A stretch of DNA of 64,000 bases from Megalobrama amblycephala. Lineage: Eukaryota > Chordata > Actinopteri > Cypriniformes > Xenocyprididae. The stretch is from assembly GCF_018812025.1 (NCBI RefSeq), contig NC_063054.1, positions 12,300,422 to 12,364,421 of the forward strand. Reading direction: 5' to 3'. Positions 1 to 22,040 of the stretch are shown here, piece after piece (within the stretch, counting starts at the first letter, position 1; each line of letters begins with the position of its first letter). The notes beneath the pieces are model-generated. The model was not told the origin of the DNA and made no database searches. It was given only the letters and a program-made list of their open reading frames with translations. The position numbers were made by a program, and so were the translations under genes.

Positions 1-9583
<9,583 letters not shown>

Positions 9584-10186
9584 ACCCAGCCTCCTGGAGT
9601 CACCCTGGTCTTCTTTTCCCCGGGCCATCTCAAGTGCCCTCTGCTCCCTCCTGACTTGAGGCATGTACAGCTTCATGAGTTCACCCAAGGTCCTGTTACC
9701 CCCCTATGGCCTTGGTCAACTGAAGACTGAACAATTTTGCACAGACTTTCATCTTGAGGGGTGTATACATGAGCGAGCTGGGGAGGTAAACAGAGGGAAT
9801 TATGGGTAAAGTTGGGAGGCTGAGGACATGGAAATGCTTTTGTTCAGGGTTGTGGCCATAACCATTATAATAAAATGAAATGATGCCTGTATTCAGTGTA
9901 AATACGAGATGCTTGTTTATGGTTTATTTTTTTGGTTTGTTTTCATTCATATTTTGTTTCATCCCCGCTCATCTTTTTGTTTTGCTTTGCAAAGTAGCAA
10001 TTATGGTTGCGTTGAGGAACCCATTCTTCGTGAAGGATAAAGCAGACATTTATGAAGGGTTTGGGTGCGTGCCAATGCATAAAAAGAATCTCTATGTCTG
10101 CTTGTTATATTTGAGATTTAAGAATGTATGTGTTTTATTCGTCCTCTCCTCTGCTGATGAGATCATGTTCCAGATGGAAAAATAAA
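9584..10186 (+). other. fyn: fyn 3' UTR with polyadenylation signal
   Basis: About 600 bases follow the stop codon without a recognisable coding exon or repeat. AATAAA at 10181-10186 is a good polyadenylation signal. ATAATAAAAT near 9868 could be an earlier, weaker one. The true transcript end is inferred. Confidence 0.5.
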
Positions 10187-11005
10187 GACCCAGAGTGTCT
10201 TTCTTATTCTAGTGGTTTTAAAATATCTCAGACTTCAAATGAAAATCATTCCTTACATTTTCTTTAATTTATTTTATGTACAATGCTTAAGATACTAAAT
10301 TGATTTAACATTTTGTTAATCTCTGAGAATTGTGTCCTCTCCAAAGTATTAGATGTTAATCTAATGTAACAAAAATTATTTTACACATAATGTACATTAC
10401 AGTTTTGTATTTTCAGCCAAATGTTAAAGACATAAAGCATATCTCCATGGAGAAAATGCAACTTATAAGTTTCCCTCACTAGCAGGTTTTTTTTGGGTAT
10501 TCGAGTATGGATGTTTTTTCCATGGTGGAAAAAAAAAGGTTATTCAGGTATAAAAGGTCCTGTTACCCCATACTTAGGCTGTGTCCAAAGCCTGAAAAAT
10601 GCTGCATTCACATACAGTATTCAGATTTAAGAAAGTCACCAAGGCAATATTTGTGTAACGTTCTCTCTACTAGAAGTGAAATCATACTTTACACATGTGG
10701 TTATACTGTAGCTACAAAAGCTTGATTCCATGCATTGCTGCAAAAGAGAATCTTGAGGAGCAAGTTAAAGTTAGCTAAACTTGCTTATAGCACTGTCAGA
10801 AAACATACAAAAATTTTACCTTTAGGGGTACAATGGCTTGTCACTGGGGCAGGACCCTCAAAGGGACAACTTTGTACCATATCTAAAAAGTTATTTTAGA
10901 AACCTGAAGTTTTAATATGAACCCTTAAGATACTACTAGGTACAGTGTTTCCAAGTCTGTGTTTTTTCCATGGAATTTGGCTACTTTTAAGTTATTCACA
11001 ATGGT

Positions 11006-11039
<34 letters not shown>

Positions 11040-12300
11040 CTTCCCTCCACGGGTTGATTTACCCAGCCAGGGTGTAAAATTTCGGGCATCAGGGAGCTGC
11101 TTCTAATATGTGGGGGGTATTGAAATCGCTTTTGAATGTGTACTTGCTTTTCACTTAGGTTTTCTAATTCAGGATCATACATACTCTGTGTATAGGGAGC
11201 TGCGGTACTGACCTAACATTTTACAAGATAAGATGTTTGTCGATGACGCCTAGGATATGTTGCACACCAAATCCTCCACCATTGTCTTGTCAGTCATCTC
11301 TCCTTACTCTCATCATGTGATAAGTGAAATCTGACTCTTACTGAATGGTGCTGCAACTCTGCAGCTCATGCTGTATGGAGCAAAGCACACGCTTTCAGTT
11401 AATTGTTCAGTATAATGTTCAGTCAGTTTAGTATAATTGTATAGCGTCTGTTGTCCAACTGAACAAAAAAAAAGCAAAACAATAGTGGGGGTGGTGCCGT
11501 GGTGCCCAAGTAATGTAATCTGTGTTTGGCCAAAGACTGTGTAACTCTGGTAAAACTGACTACCGCAACAAGCCTAGGCACAACTATGAACTGCTTAATT
11601 GTAACTTGTAATTAGTTACAAAGTTATCCCTTTGAGGATACTGTCCGAAATGGGCATTGATATCATTAAATATTTGCTTGGTCATGTCCAAAATGCTCTT
11701 GAATTTGTTCTTAATAATTAGACATGACATTATGGTGCCTTGGAAGCCGCCACACAGAAATGTTGGGTCATTGACTGACTGGTCAGCGAGTAAGCACAGC
11801 AGCTGTCTTCAGTTTCGGACACAGCCTCATTCAAATTAAATCAGGTTCTATTTGCCTTCAGTGGTTACCACAACAACTGGTTCCGTGCCATTTATTATGT
11901 TCTCCATCGAGGATACTTCAGAATTTGTTTTAATGTATTTTATTTAACCTAACATAAATCTATGTGGAACTGATTTGGATCAGTGGAACATTCCAAAGTA
12001 CCATTTTTTTTTTTTTTTTTTCATTTTGGTTTGTACAGTGCTCATCAGAACATCTTTAAAACCCCTCACCAACACTGCATTTGGTTTAGCAGTATTGTAA
12101 GTGTTAGAAATCACCTCAAAATTATCTTTGCCATTCCCATTTTTTTAACATAGCATTTTGTTATCTCATTTCCCATTTTGAAATAAAAAGTACAGTATTT
12201 TACACTTTACAAGCTTTGCTCCTCTTTCTTATTCCCAAGTAAATCCTTTAAAAACTAAGGTGGTTTCACATGTAAGCAGCACATAGTCACTTTCGACATT
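10187..12300. other. Intergenic, decayed repeats only
   Basis: About 10815-10890 holds a short common repeat (GGGACAACTTTGTACC). A 32-base poly-T run sits at 11008-11039 and another near 12006-12021. No coding region or RNA gene is recognised. Confidence 0.5.
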
Positions 12301-12469
12301 GTCTCAAAACCTACACGGGGGGGTCACACTTGGGAGCCCCAAACACCTCTGATATTTTGGAAAAGGCCTATGAAAAATGGCAAGTGGAATTTGCATGCCA
12401 CTCCCCCATCATACGGGTATAAAAGAGTGGTGTGCATCCACTCAAAACTTCACACGTAATAAAATAGAA

Positions 12470-13330
12470 AACTCTAACATTTGATAGCTGCTCTGTTACA
12501 TCTTCATCGTCACTTAGGAACCAGGGTGTTATTTGATAGCAATCTTATTTTTGAAAACCACATTTCTAGCATCTGTAAAAATGCATTTTTACGTCTCAAA
12601 AATAAATCTAAATTATGACATATGCACTCAATAACAAATCCAGAAATGTTAGTTCATGCATCCATGCCATCAAGGCAACATTATTGTAATGCTCTATTAT
12701 TGTAATGCTTTACTGGGTGGTTGCCCTGCAAGCTTAATAAACAAACTCCAGCTGGTCCAAAATGCAGCAGCTATAGTTCTTAATAGAACCAGGAACTATA
12801 ACCATATTAGCCATATTAGCACTACATTGGCTTCCTATTAAACAAAGCAAACATTTTAAAATCTTGCTATTTACTTACAGAGCACTAAATGGTTTAGCTC
12901 CTCAGTACTTTACACACAAGCTCTTAATGCATTATAGTCCTTCACATTTATTGCGATCTTAAAATACTTGCCAAATAATAGAATATCAAAATAACTAGAA
13001 TATCAAAATCAACTTTTGCTGGCCAACTGCTGGCAGTAGATCCCATTTAGCACCCAAACTCTGGAACAGTCTTCGTAGCCTTGTTTGGGAAGCAGACACA
13101 CTCTGTCAGTTTATATCAAGACTAAAAAACACCTCTTTAACCTGGAATATACATAACACTATCACATTTCTATAATTCACATCCATTAAAAGAGTGTTAC
13201 CGATGTACTTGTTACATCATAAGAAGAACTGCATCTACGCTGAAATTAGTCTCTCTGTTTATTCCAAGGTTAGTCCACCGTATCCGGTCTGTATCCAGAC
13301 CATATGGTGGACCTGCACATAGACACAACC
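12470..13330 (+). mobile_element. LINE relic, C-terminal reverse-transcriptase region and 3' end
   Basis: Translation on the + strand gives broken pieces of the C-terminal part of a non-LTR retrotransposon ORF2: ENHISSICKNAFLRLKN, then YCNALLGGCPASLINKLQLV followed by QNAAAIVLNRTRN, then KILLFTYRALNGLAPQYF and a decayed tail. The order is right for this family, and frames change several times with in-frame stops, so it is dead. The GGTTAGTCCACCGTATCCGG stretch near 13267 is probably the element's 3' UTR. The clade (L2/CR1-like or Rex-like) is not decided. Confidence 0.75.
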
Positions 13331-13354
13331 ACCCCAACTAACAGAAAGCATTCT

Positions 13355-13845
13355 CATAACTTTGGCTACCGTTCTGGCAGGTTCTCTAAAAGTTATAAAC
13401 AAATGTTCTTCCAGTAACATTATTAGAATGTTTGTTTTATTTTATTTTGTCTTTATAATGTTTTCAAAAGATTAGCAAAAAAACATTATTTATACATTGT
13501 TTATAGAAGGTTTTTTTAAATGTACTCATAATGTTGGGAGAAAACATTCTGAGAACAACATTCTTGGAACATCCTTTTAACATTTAGAATGAGAACTAAC
13601 TTTGATTGAATAAGGTTGTGTGTGATGTTTTAAAAGAACATCCTTGGAATGTGGAAAAGTTTTGTAGCCTCTCCCATAGCTATTGTTCCTTAGAATTAAA
13701 CACTTTCCAAACAATGTTCATGAAATCACCACAAACTGTCATTAGGATTTGATTAATGTTCTCATAATGTTGGCAGAAAACATTATTTGAACAACATTCT
13801 TCGAACATCATTTAAACATCAAGGATCACTAACTTTTTGGCTTAA
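13355..13845. repeat. Degenerate internally repeated element
   Basis: This region repeats a degenerate motif built on ACATTATTTGAACAACATTC and GAACATCATTTAAACAT, seen near 13540-13590 and again near 13770-13830. No open frame is associated. It looks like a decayed fish repeat made of short direct repeats. Confidence 0.4.
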
Positions 13846-14513
13846 AATGGCTTATGGTTGGACAATACACAGCGAAATCCCCTGTGTTTAATGAACAGTG
13901 CTCAGTGTGACTATTAATGATGACACCTGTTATTAATGAGAGTTTTGAAGTCACCATTGTGGTGTTTAGTGTTCAGGTTACTTTATTAATTTATTTGTAC
14001 CCTTGGGTAAATTAGGTTGCAGTGGACAAGTTCATGCCGTCTACACACAACACAGACATTCCAGTAAACAGAGTAATGAGGAATGGCTGCTGGCACAAAG
14101 CTGTTCTTTACCGTTTTGTTCTGCATTGTGCTACTATAAACCGTCATTTAGATGGAAGATGCTGGAACTCACTATACAAGGGGAAATACACATCCACTCT
14201 GTCTAGAATACAGCGAAGCTAGATTAAGATGCGTCTCCCCAATCAGCCTACTAGACCATATAACAATTTGATTTATAGAGTTCCTATTCTTCAGGGATAG
14301 ATTCACAAACCAAACATTAGTGAAAAAGTCATAATTGATTCAATGAAGTCATGGTAAAACAAAATCAAACCTACATGTGCAGACAAAGTTTCATTTACCT
14401 TCACTCCATATGTCCTGTTAATTAAAAAAATCTAAAATCCAGACTACAAGATTATTGCTCAGTTTAAACTGTTCTAAAAACCTGCTTACTAAAACATGGT
14501 TGAATTGTATTAA

Positions 14514-15464
14514 AGGTGCCGTAGAATGTGTTTTCAAAAGATGTAATATTAGTCTAAGGTGTCCCCTGAATGTGTCTGTGCAGTTTCAGCTCAAAATACC
14601 CCATAGATTTTTTTAATTCATTTTTTTTAACTGCCTGTTTTGGGGCATCATTAAATATGCGCCGATTCAGGCTGCGGCCCCTTTAAATTCTCGTGCTCCC
14701 CGCCCCCGGAGCTTGCGCTTGCCTTAAACAGCATAAACAAAGTTCACAGAGCTAATATAACCCTCAAAATGGATCTTTACAAAGTGTTTGTCATGCAGCA
14801 TGTCTAATCATGTAAGTATAGTATTTATTTGGATGTTTACATTTGATTCTGAATGAGTTTGATAGTGCTCCGTGGCTAAAGCTAACATTACACACTGTTG
14901 GAGAGATTTATAAAGAATGAAGTTGTGTTTATGAATTATACAGACTGCAAGTGTTTAAAAAATGAAAGTAACGATGGCTCTTGTCTCCGTGAATACAGTA
15001 AGAAACGATGGTAACTTTAACCACATTTAACAGTACATTAGCAACATGCTAACGAAACATTTAGAAAGACAATTTACAAATATCACTAAAAATATCATGT
15101 TATCATGTATCATGTCAGTTATTATTGCTCCATCTGCCATTTTTCACTATTGTCCTTGCTTGCTTACCTAGTCTGATGATTCAGCTGTGCACAGATCCAG
15201 ACGTCCTGCCCTTGTCTAATGCCTTGAACATGAGCTGGCATATGCAAATACTGGGGGCGTACATATTAATGATCCCGACTGTTGCGTCACAGTCGGTGTT
15301 ATGTTGAGATTCGCCTGTTCTTCGGAGGTCTTTTAAACAAATGAGATTTACATAAGAAGGAGGAAACAATGGAGTTTGAGACTCACTGTATGTCATTTCC
15401 ATGTACTGAACTCTTGTTTTTTAACTATGCCAAGGTAAATTCAATTTTTAATTCTAGGGCACCT
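14514..15464 (+). mobile_element. TTAA-flanked non-autonomous transposon, copy 1 (951 bp)
   Basis: It is flanked by TTAA at 14510-14513 and 15465-15468. Its ends are AGGTGCCGTAGAATG and (inverse of the right end) AGGTGCCCTAGAATT. Two other copies lie at 18291-18985 (opposite orientation) and 61785-62729 (same orientation). It encodes no transposase; the short frames inside are incidental. A palindrome at 15275-15296 has decayed to TTGCGTCA at its centre. TTAA target sites are known for piggyBac and Kolobok transposases. Confidence 0.8.
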
Positions 15465-15479
15465 TTAAAAGCAGAAGAA

Positions 15480-16465
15480 AAATCAACAAATAAAAGTCTG
15501 AAATGAGACCCTTTTCCCTCCAAATGTTTAACAAGTAAATGGATCAAGGTAACTGTGGCATCTTCTACTCCTCTATGTGGCCTGTAAGCAAACCGTTTGA
15601 TCTAATGCACACTCAGTTTTCCGCAATATTTCTGATCTTACCAATCTTTCAAAGATTTTCATTAAAATAGATGTCACTGCTCTAAAATCATTAAAGTTTA
15701 GGGCAGTTAGATTTCGGGACAGGAACTATCAATGCATCCTTCCAAACATTTGGAACACGCTGTACCTTTAAAGACATTAAAAATATAATGAAATACTGGA
15801 CTCTGTATTTTCTTTTGCACAATACATGAATGTCAGGCCCTTGACTCTTACCAATAGGAAGATTTCCTTCCTTTCCTTTTTCCTTCTTTTGACCTGGCTG
15901 CTGTTCTTAAATTACCAAGACTTATTATGCTTTTCATACTAGACCAGGCTAAACCAAGCTTATTTGCAGCCAATCCTACTCTCTAATCTTGTTTTAAAAT
16001 TATTTTTTGCCTTTAAAATTTCTGCCTTCAACTCTCTAGTAGCTATATGCTTATGCATCATAAGTTGATTCTCTTTGTTTAAACACAAGTCTCTTATTCT
16101 GTATGCTGGACTTAACTGATTTAGTCACCCAGGGTTTGTTGTTTGGGTAAATTCTAATTCGCTTGCAGGGAATAATCATTTCCCCACAAAAAAGCAACAT
16201 AAAAACAAGTTACATCAGCGAGTGCATCCATTATCACAGGATTCCCTGAACATATTCCAATCCGTACAATCATAACATTCTTTTAGACAAAGCATAGCTT
16301 CCTCAGACCAGACCTTTATGTGCTTGTACTTTCTCTCTCTTTAAGACAGTTTTGTATATGGGCAACAAGAACACAGTTATGATCTGCAGAGCCCAATGGA
16401 GGTAGGTAAAAGCATCCTTCACTGACCCAAAACATAAATCCAATATCTTATCCTGCCTAGTTAAG
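15480..16465 (-). mobile_element. LINE relic, endonuclease-to-RT region, antisense
   Basis: Minus-strand translation gives fragments, in order from 16465 downward, of a non-LTR retrotransposon: an endonuclease end (GSVKDAF, then LGSADHNCV), a linker (RIYPNNKPWVTKSVKSSIQN), and the start of the reverse transcriptase (TSILMKIFERLVRSEILRK, TECALDQTV). Stops and frame changes show it is dead. It abuts the TTAA element at 14514-15464. Confidence 0.7.
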
Positions 16466-16726
16466 CAGATAACATATTGATAATAATAATTATATTGTTA
16501 ATAATATGGAAGTGACTTTTCCAGAGAGACATGATTAAAATCATTAAAACCAAGATAAAATTTAAACTACAACTACCCAACTACAGTGTTTCCTGTATAG
16601 ATGGGCATTTGACCCTTGATAATGTTGCTGCTTTAACACATTTATTGTGTTAAAGGAAATCAAAACAGAACATTCTCAAGTGATGTTGGCCATTAATTAA
16701 TGATGATCAGAAGTGTTTTGTTATTA

Positions 16727-17480
16727 CAGTTTTTCTGAACTGCTAAAACACATTTCTCAAAATCATCACCTACTTTCTCAAAACCTCTCAGAACCTCTGA
16801 CTCTTCTGGCAAAATCAAACAATTGCCTCAAAACAATTTTATCTCTGCTCAAAATCAAATAATGCTTTCAGATTATACACACAGCCAGTCAATATTATAA
16901 ACACTACATCAAATTACGTAAAAAAAAAAAAAGTATAGTAATCGCAATTTACAGTAGTAAAGTGAATATTCTGCAAAAGCCAAAAAGTAAAATAAATAAA
17001 TAAATAAAAACTCTATATGAAAAGCATGTTACAGTAGCTACATGTTGTTCAACTGCAAAATCGAAGTCAGTTAGAAATTCATTCTGCCTCAGCATCATGT
17101 CTTTGGGCTGGGTCTGGCCTCACAGGCAATATCGTCTCTTACTAAGCAAAAGGAAAAACCCTCTGGTGTGCCGGATACAGCCTTGACAACACTGTCCACA
17201 CCTTGCTCTTTCTCGTCCTCATCCTCTTCCTCCTTGTCCACCACCTCTTACACATACTTTTCCTCTGCAACACAAGTGCATCACAGTGAGAAATGTGTTT
17301 TAGTGAGTGAGAATGTGTTCACAGTTTTGCAAAAAGAGTGCATGAGATTTGCAAATTGTGTCTAACAGCCTGAACTTGTTTAAGGTTTTACAGAAAGAGT
17401 GATTTATTCGACAAATTGGTTTAGGCTATTGAGAATTTGGTTGAGAGAATGGGGATTAGTGTTTTAGCAATTCAGAACTG
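16727..17480. mobile_element. Internally deleted Tc1/mariner-like element
   Basis: The ends are inverted repeats starting CAGTTTTTCTGAACTGC on the left and, read inversely, CAGTTCTGAATTGC on the right, each followed by TAAAACAC and each bordered by TA, the Tc1/mariner target site. At 754 bp it is too short for a transposase gene. Poly-glycine/arginine codons in antisense near 17200 may be a relic of its N-terminus. Confidence 0.7.
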
Positions 17481-17606
17481 TAAGAAACAAAAACATTTGG
17501 TAAATCAACTGCAGAATCATCCAGTCGAGGGCAGTAATGAGCGGCCTGTGCCTAATAGTAGAGTTAAACGAAGAAGAGGAATGTCCTCTGCGTAGAGATT
17601 TCAAAC

Positions 17607-17742
17607 ATGGGCTCCAGAGTAACACGCTTGATTAGAAACTTTAATCTGGAGAATCGCGCTCTCCGAGAAATAAGCAAAGCAAAACCTCGAGCAGCACCAC
17701 GACATCCAACATCAAGCAAGTTTCCACAAGAAGGAACTGAGG
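17607..17742 (+). CDS. ndufaf4: ndufaf4 exon 1
   Basis: ATG at 17607. The donor is GTGAGA after GAG-G, leaving phase 1. It contains the NFNLENRA signature of the family and a basic N-terminus. Confidence 0.9.
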
Positions 17743-20700
17743 GTGAGATATTGTGTTAGAGTATGCTAGATTACAGTCATAACCTGTGCTCATGAACTGT
17801 TTTAGGGGTTAAGGACAATGTCCAATGTCTTTTACTCTATTTACTGCACCAAAGTAACGTTATGTGGACACCCACTTTTGTTTAGGGGTTTGATTTTTTT
17901 TTTTTCCCATTGACAACAAATATTCAACAAATATTAATGCTTGTCATGAAATGACAATCCATCAGCTGTAATAGATGGATAGGACGCTGTCATATCCTCT
18001 TTCCACTAGATGCTGGAATATGGAGCAATTAGAACACTCTTTGTTGTTCTTTTCAGTTGTTTAATGTAAAATTCAAAAATATGCGTCACATTGCAATAAA
18101 AAGACTGAAGTACATACAAATACATGCCTTAGTACCCCATTTTACTATGGTAAGCCTGTAATCATATTTTGTCAATCTGTTTATTTAAAACAACAACAAC
18201 AACAAAAAAACTCTTCATTTTATTTTTAATTGTAATATTGTATATTGAAACAACGGGGTGATCATGAATGGCCATTCGATTGCACTTTAAAGGTGCCCTA
18301 GAATCAAAAATTGAATTTACCTTGGCATAGTTGAATAACAAGAGTTCAGTACATGGAAAAGACATACATTGAGTTTCAAACTCCATTGCTTCCTCCTTCT
18401 TATGTAAATCTCATTTGTTTAAAAGACCTTAGGAAAAAAGGCGAATCTCAACATAACACCGACTGTTACGTAACCGTCGGGATCATAAATATGTATGACC
18501 CCAATATTTGCATATGCCAGCCCATGTTCAAGGCATTAAACAAGCCAGTATTAACGTCTGGAGCAGCACAGCTGAATCATCAGACTAGGTAAGCAAGCAA
18601 GGACAACAGAGAAAAATGGCAGATGGAGCAATAATAATTGATAATTGAACATGATATTTTTAGTGATATTTGTAAATTTTCTTTCTAAATGTTTCGTTAG
18701 CATGTTGCTAATGTACTGTTAAATGTGGTAAAAATTACCATCGTTTATTACTGTATTCACGGAGACAAAGAGCCGTCGCTATTTTAATTTTTAAACGCTT
18801 GCAGCGCGAGATTTAAAGGGGCCGCAGCCTGAATCGGTGCATAGTTAATGATGCCTCAAAATAGGCAGTTAAAAAAATTCATAAAAAATATCTATGGGGT
18901 ATTTTGAGCTGAAACTTCACAGACACATTCAAGGGACACCTTAGACTTATATTACATCTTGTGAAAGAACATTCTAGGGCACCTTTTAACATATTTAACT
19001 ATAAACCTAATGCTTTCATAATTTTATCTAAGTGAAAAGGTTACATTAAAACTACATAACCAACACCACTGCAAACATGATAAGTGGTTTCTTTTAAAAG
19101 TAAACTAAGCTCATTATGTAATTTAATTTGCATTCTTGTCTTTTCATAATTGTTTGTCTACTTTAGTTCTTTGATCGCGTCATGGATGGCCATGTAGGAC
19201 ATTGGTTTTTACCTTGTTTTCAATGTTTTTTTCCCCCATTTTGCAATTTGATTGGGTGCTTTGACTGGGTTGCTTGTAGATCCATATTTGTCCATTGAGT
19301 AGCTGTGCCAAAAGCCTGTTGAAAGAGGGTATCCATCCACATACTTTTGGCAATGCAAGTTACACAGTTTTTTGCATGATCTGACATATGTGTTTCTGTG
19401 CCAGCAACCAGCATTGCAGAAGAGATTCACCAGAGGAATGACCCACTGCTGTCGATGCTCAAGGAGGTTTATGTGGAGTCTAAAGATCCAGTTCCTCAGG
19501 TTTGAAAAGTCATCAGTTGTGTTACTGTGGTATCATATTAATTCAGATTCATAAAGTTATATAAAATGTAGTAAAATTTATTAAATTTCAGCATCAACTG
19601 ATAATGCATGGGTTTAGTAACTTGGAAGAGGCCAGCAATATTTCGCAGCCACCGCCCACATGCTTATGAGCCTCTTTGAATCGTTTCATCTAAAGTGCTC
19701 TCATGCTTTGGACAACTAGTTCATGCACTCTTCCCACTTCAGTTTGCTCTGTGGCCTCTGCCATTTTTTTCTAATGCTTTTTACTGAGAAATTCACAAGC
19801 TGAATAGATAAGTATCTATTTGGTGCTTGGTGGGTGTTAATTTCAGTCCTAATGTCATAAAACATATCATAAAACATATCTAACATGTAACTAATTGTCA
19901 CTTAGCAAATATAAAAGCATTATAAGTGTAATTAATAATACTGGTTACAAAGTCTTTATATAAAATATATATCAGTCTTAATAGAATGTTGATCAGTATC
20001 TATGAGATATTTTCACCCTGGTAAATAAGTGTGGTTTGCACTAACTAACCATTCAAAGAAATAATTAAAAGTTCCATTGATATGATCTCAAAGCTTTGTC
20101 AGTCTTCTGCCCAATAGGATTTTGGAATACTGCAGATAATAAGCTCTGCCACCAACAAAAGTTTATGATTCTTAAATATTTTGTCCATCTTGATAATTTT
20201 CACAAATGAACACTCTTATGAATTTTGAAGCCTAAATTTGCCAGAAATAAAAAGCGTACCTTAGGCTATAAACGAACTACACTACAGTCGCTCGACTTAA
20301 AGGTCACCATCACTAAGCTTCCGACTACTCTTTCAGTTTTATTTAAAAAACATTTTCCCTGAAAGGTTCAAGTTATAATAGTTTGCAAGAGCTTGATTAT
20401 AAACACAACGAGGCTGTGAAAGTGAACTAGTGTGTAGAGAGAGTTTACCTGTTCAGCTGATGATGTTTAATGTCCCCGACAATCTTTGTAGTCTCATTTT
20501 TACTTGTTAGCAACTGACAAGAATGTCAGAATTCACATTACTCATAAAAGAGTAGGCTTCATACTACATAGAACATACTTTTTAGTGGTTGAGAAGTAAT
20601 TATTCAAAATAAGTACCCGCTCAAGAGATTGTGCAATTTCAGACGCAGCCATTGACTTCAGGATGATAGAACTGGAAGTGCTAAAATGTGTACCATATCT

Positions 20701-21161
20701 TTCAGACGATTTAGAAACTAGGTTCAGTAATGCTTTCTGTGAATCATTTTCTGAGTTCTGGTCTTTGGATTGCAGAGTTTTGGAGAGAGGTGGTGTGCAC
20801 TGCCCTCTACTGGTGTGACTGACTCTGTGCTCTGTGCTCCTGTAGGAGGAAACAGTCGCTGTGGTGAAGAAGGTCAAGCAGAAGAACCAGCGCAGGCTGC
20901 TAAAGTTCAGTCTACCGGGCGACCCCTATGGTTTCTGTGATGTTACCTGATGTTCCCAAAGGCAAACTGTCGCTTGTGGAAGCTTTAACTGGACTGAACA
21001 ATCACAAACGCATGCCTAAAATATGGACTCCAGAGAAGCTGGCACAAGAGTTTTCTCTGGACCCAAAAGATGCCAAAGCGCTGACAGATTTCTTCTTTCC
21101 CTTTGACGTCAAAATCATTCCACCAAAATCAGAGGAGACTAAGCAGATTAAGGATTCTTAA
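17607..21161 (+). CDS. ndufaf4: NADH dehydrogenase (complex I) assembly factor 4, three exons, frameshift in exon 3
   Basis: Exons at 17607-17742, 19405-19499 and 20846-21161 encode a mitochondrial matrix factor needed early in complex I assembly. Family landmarks: N-terminal [20 protein letters not shown] and APRHP, then [20 protein letters not shown], then [20 protein letters not shown] near the C-terminus. The start at 17607 matches the family's MG start; splice phases agree. In exon 3 the frame breaks between about 20905 and 20928: the incoming frame stops at TGA 20948-20950, while the conserved C-terminus lies one base over. Discounting one extra base gives 181 codons, close to the 175 I recall for human. 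A sequence error or a real lesion are both possible. Confidence 0.88.
18291..18985 (-). mobile_element. TTAA-flanked non-autonomous transposon, copy 2 (inverted, shortened)
   Basis: It lies in ndufaf4 intron 1. It matches the copies at 14514-15464 and 61785-62729 in the opposite orientation, with ends AGGTGCCCTAGAATC and GGGCACCTT and TTAA on both sides. It is about 250 bases shorter, so part of the interior is deleted. The palindrome at 18459-18480 keeps a perfect TTACGTAA core. Confidence 0.8.
19405..19499 (+). CDS. ndufaf4: ndufaf4 exon 2
   Basis: The acceptor is GTGCCAG and the donor GTTTGA. It reads [20 protein letters not shown] then [11 protein letters not shown], matching the conserved middle of the family. 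Confidence 0.88.
19500..20845. other. ndufaf4: ndufaf4 intron 2, nothing recognised
   Basis: AT-rich intron without a clear repeat or coding exon. The antisense open frame over 20542-20877 overlaps the exon 3 start and has no family features. Confidence 0.5.
20846..21161 (+). CDS. ndufaf4: ndufaf4 exon 3 (frameshifted)
   Basis: The acceptor is CTGTAG. The first 80 or so bases continue the phase-0 frame ([20 protein letters not shown] then FSLPGDP). The rest, from about 20928, is in the next frame and reads [20 protein letters not shown] and on to the stop at 21159-21161. One extra base between the two parts explains the break. Confidence 0.85.
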
Positions 21162-21292
21162 CACATGTGAACACTGTTCTATACAGACTTGAGCCGTCGC
21201 TGAAACATGCACAATGAATAATTGCCTCAACTGTTTTGATTGTAGTGTATATTATTTGTTTTTGAAGGTCTATTTATTAATGTCTTATTTAA

Positions 21293-22040
21293 AGGGTTAA
21301 TTCACCCAAAAATGAAAATTCTGCCCTTAATTACTTACCCTCATATCGTTCCAAACCCGTAAGACTTTCGTTCATCTTGGAACACAAATGAAGATATTTT
21401 TGATGAAATCTAAGAGCTTTCTGTCCCTCCATAGACAGCTATGCGACTATCACTTTGATGCTTCAAAAAGTTCATAAAGACGCTTGATTGCTTTATATGA
21501 TAAACAGATTTAATTTAGGCTTTTATTCGCATAAACATCAGTGAACATAAACAAAAGCTCACCCAAACCTGCTTCACATGCAAGAGCAAAACTCTTGTGG
21601 AAGCTCAAACGTTCTGCGTAACGCACATGAATGAATCTCATTGGTTCTAGCACACATCAAGCAAACATGCTTGAGCTTCCGTTTACCACAACTGATGTGT
21701 GAGTTGATGATTGTTTATATGTGAATAAAAGCCTAAATTCAATCTGTTCATCATATATAGTGATCATGTTTCTTTAGAAAATCTGGACTACACCTCTCAA
21801 TTCATATGGATTAGATTTATGATCTCTTTATGAACTTTTTGAAGCGTCAAAGTGGTAGTCACATAGCTGTCCATGGAGGTACAGAAAGATATGATGATAT
21901 ATATCATGATCTCAGCTCTCAGATTTCATCCAAAATATCTTCATTTGTGTTCCAAAGATGAACGAAAGTCATACGGGTTCAGAACGATACGAGGGTGAGT
22001 AATTAATGACAGAATTTTCATTTTTGCCTAAACTAACCCT
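21293..22040. repeat. 748-bp fold-back TTAA-flanked element
   Basis: The left boundary is TTAA then AGGGTTAATTCACCCAAAAA; the right boundary is AACTAACCCT then TTAT. The arms are inverted copies of each other, for example ATAGACAGCTATGCGACTAT on the left against the inverse near 21850. It lies just 3' of ndufaf4. It shares termini, but not the middle, with the 6391-7158 element. Confidence 0.75.

Noticed and set aside
14003..14222. Two overlapping short frames (HNTDIPVNRVMRNG and similar) as a coding gene
   Set aside because: They overlap in two frames, have no recognisable domain, and lie in a repeat-rich stretch between two LINE relics.
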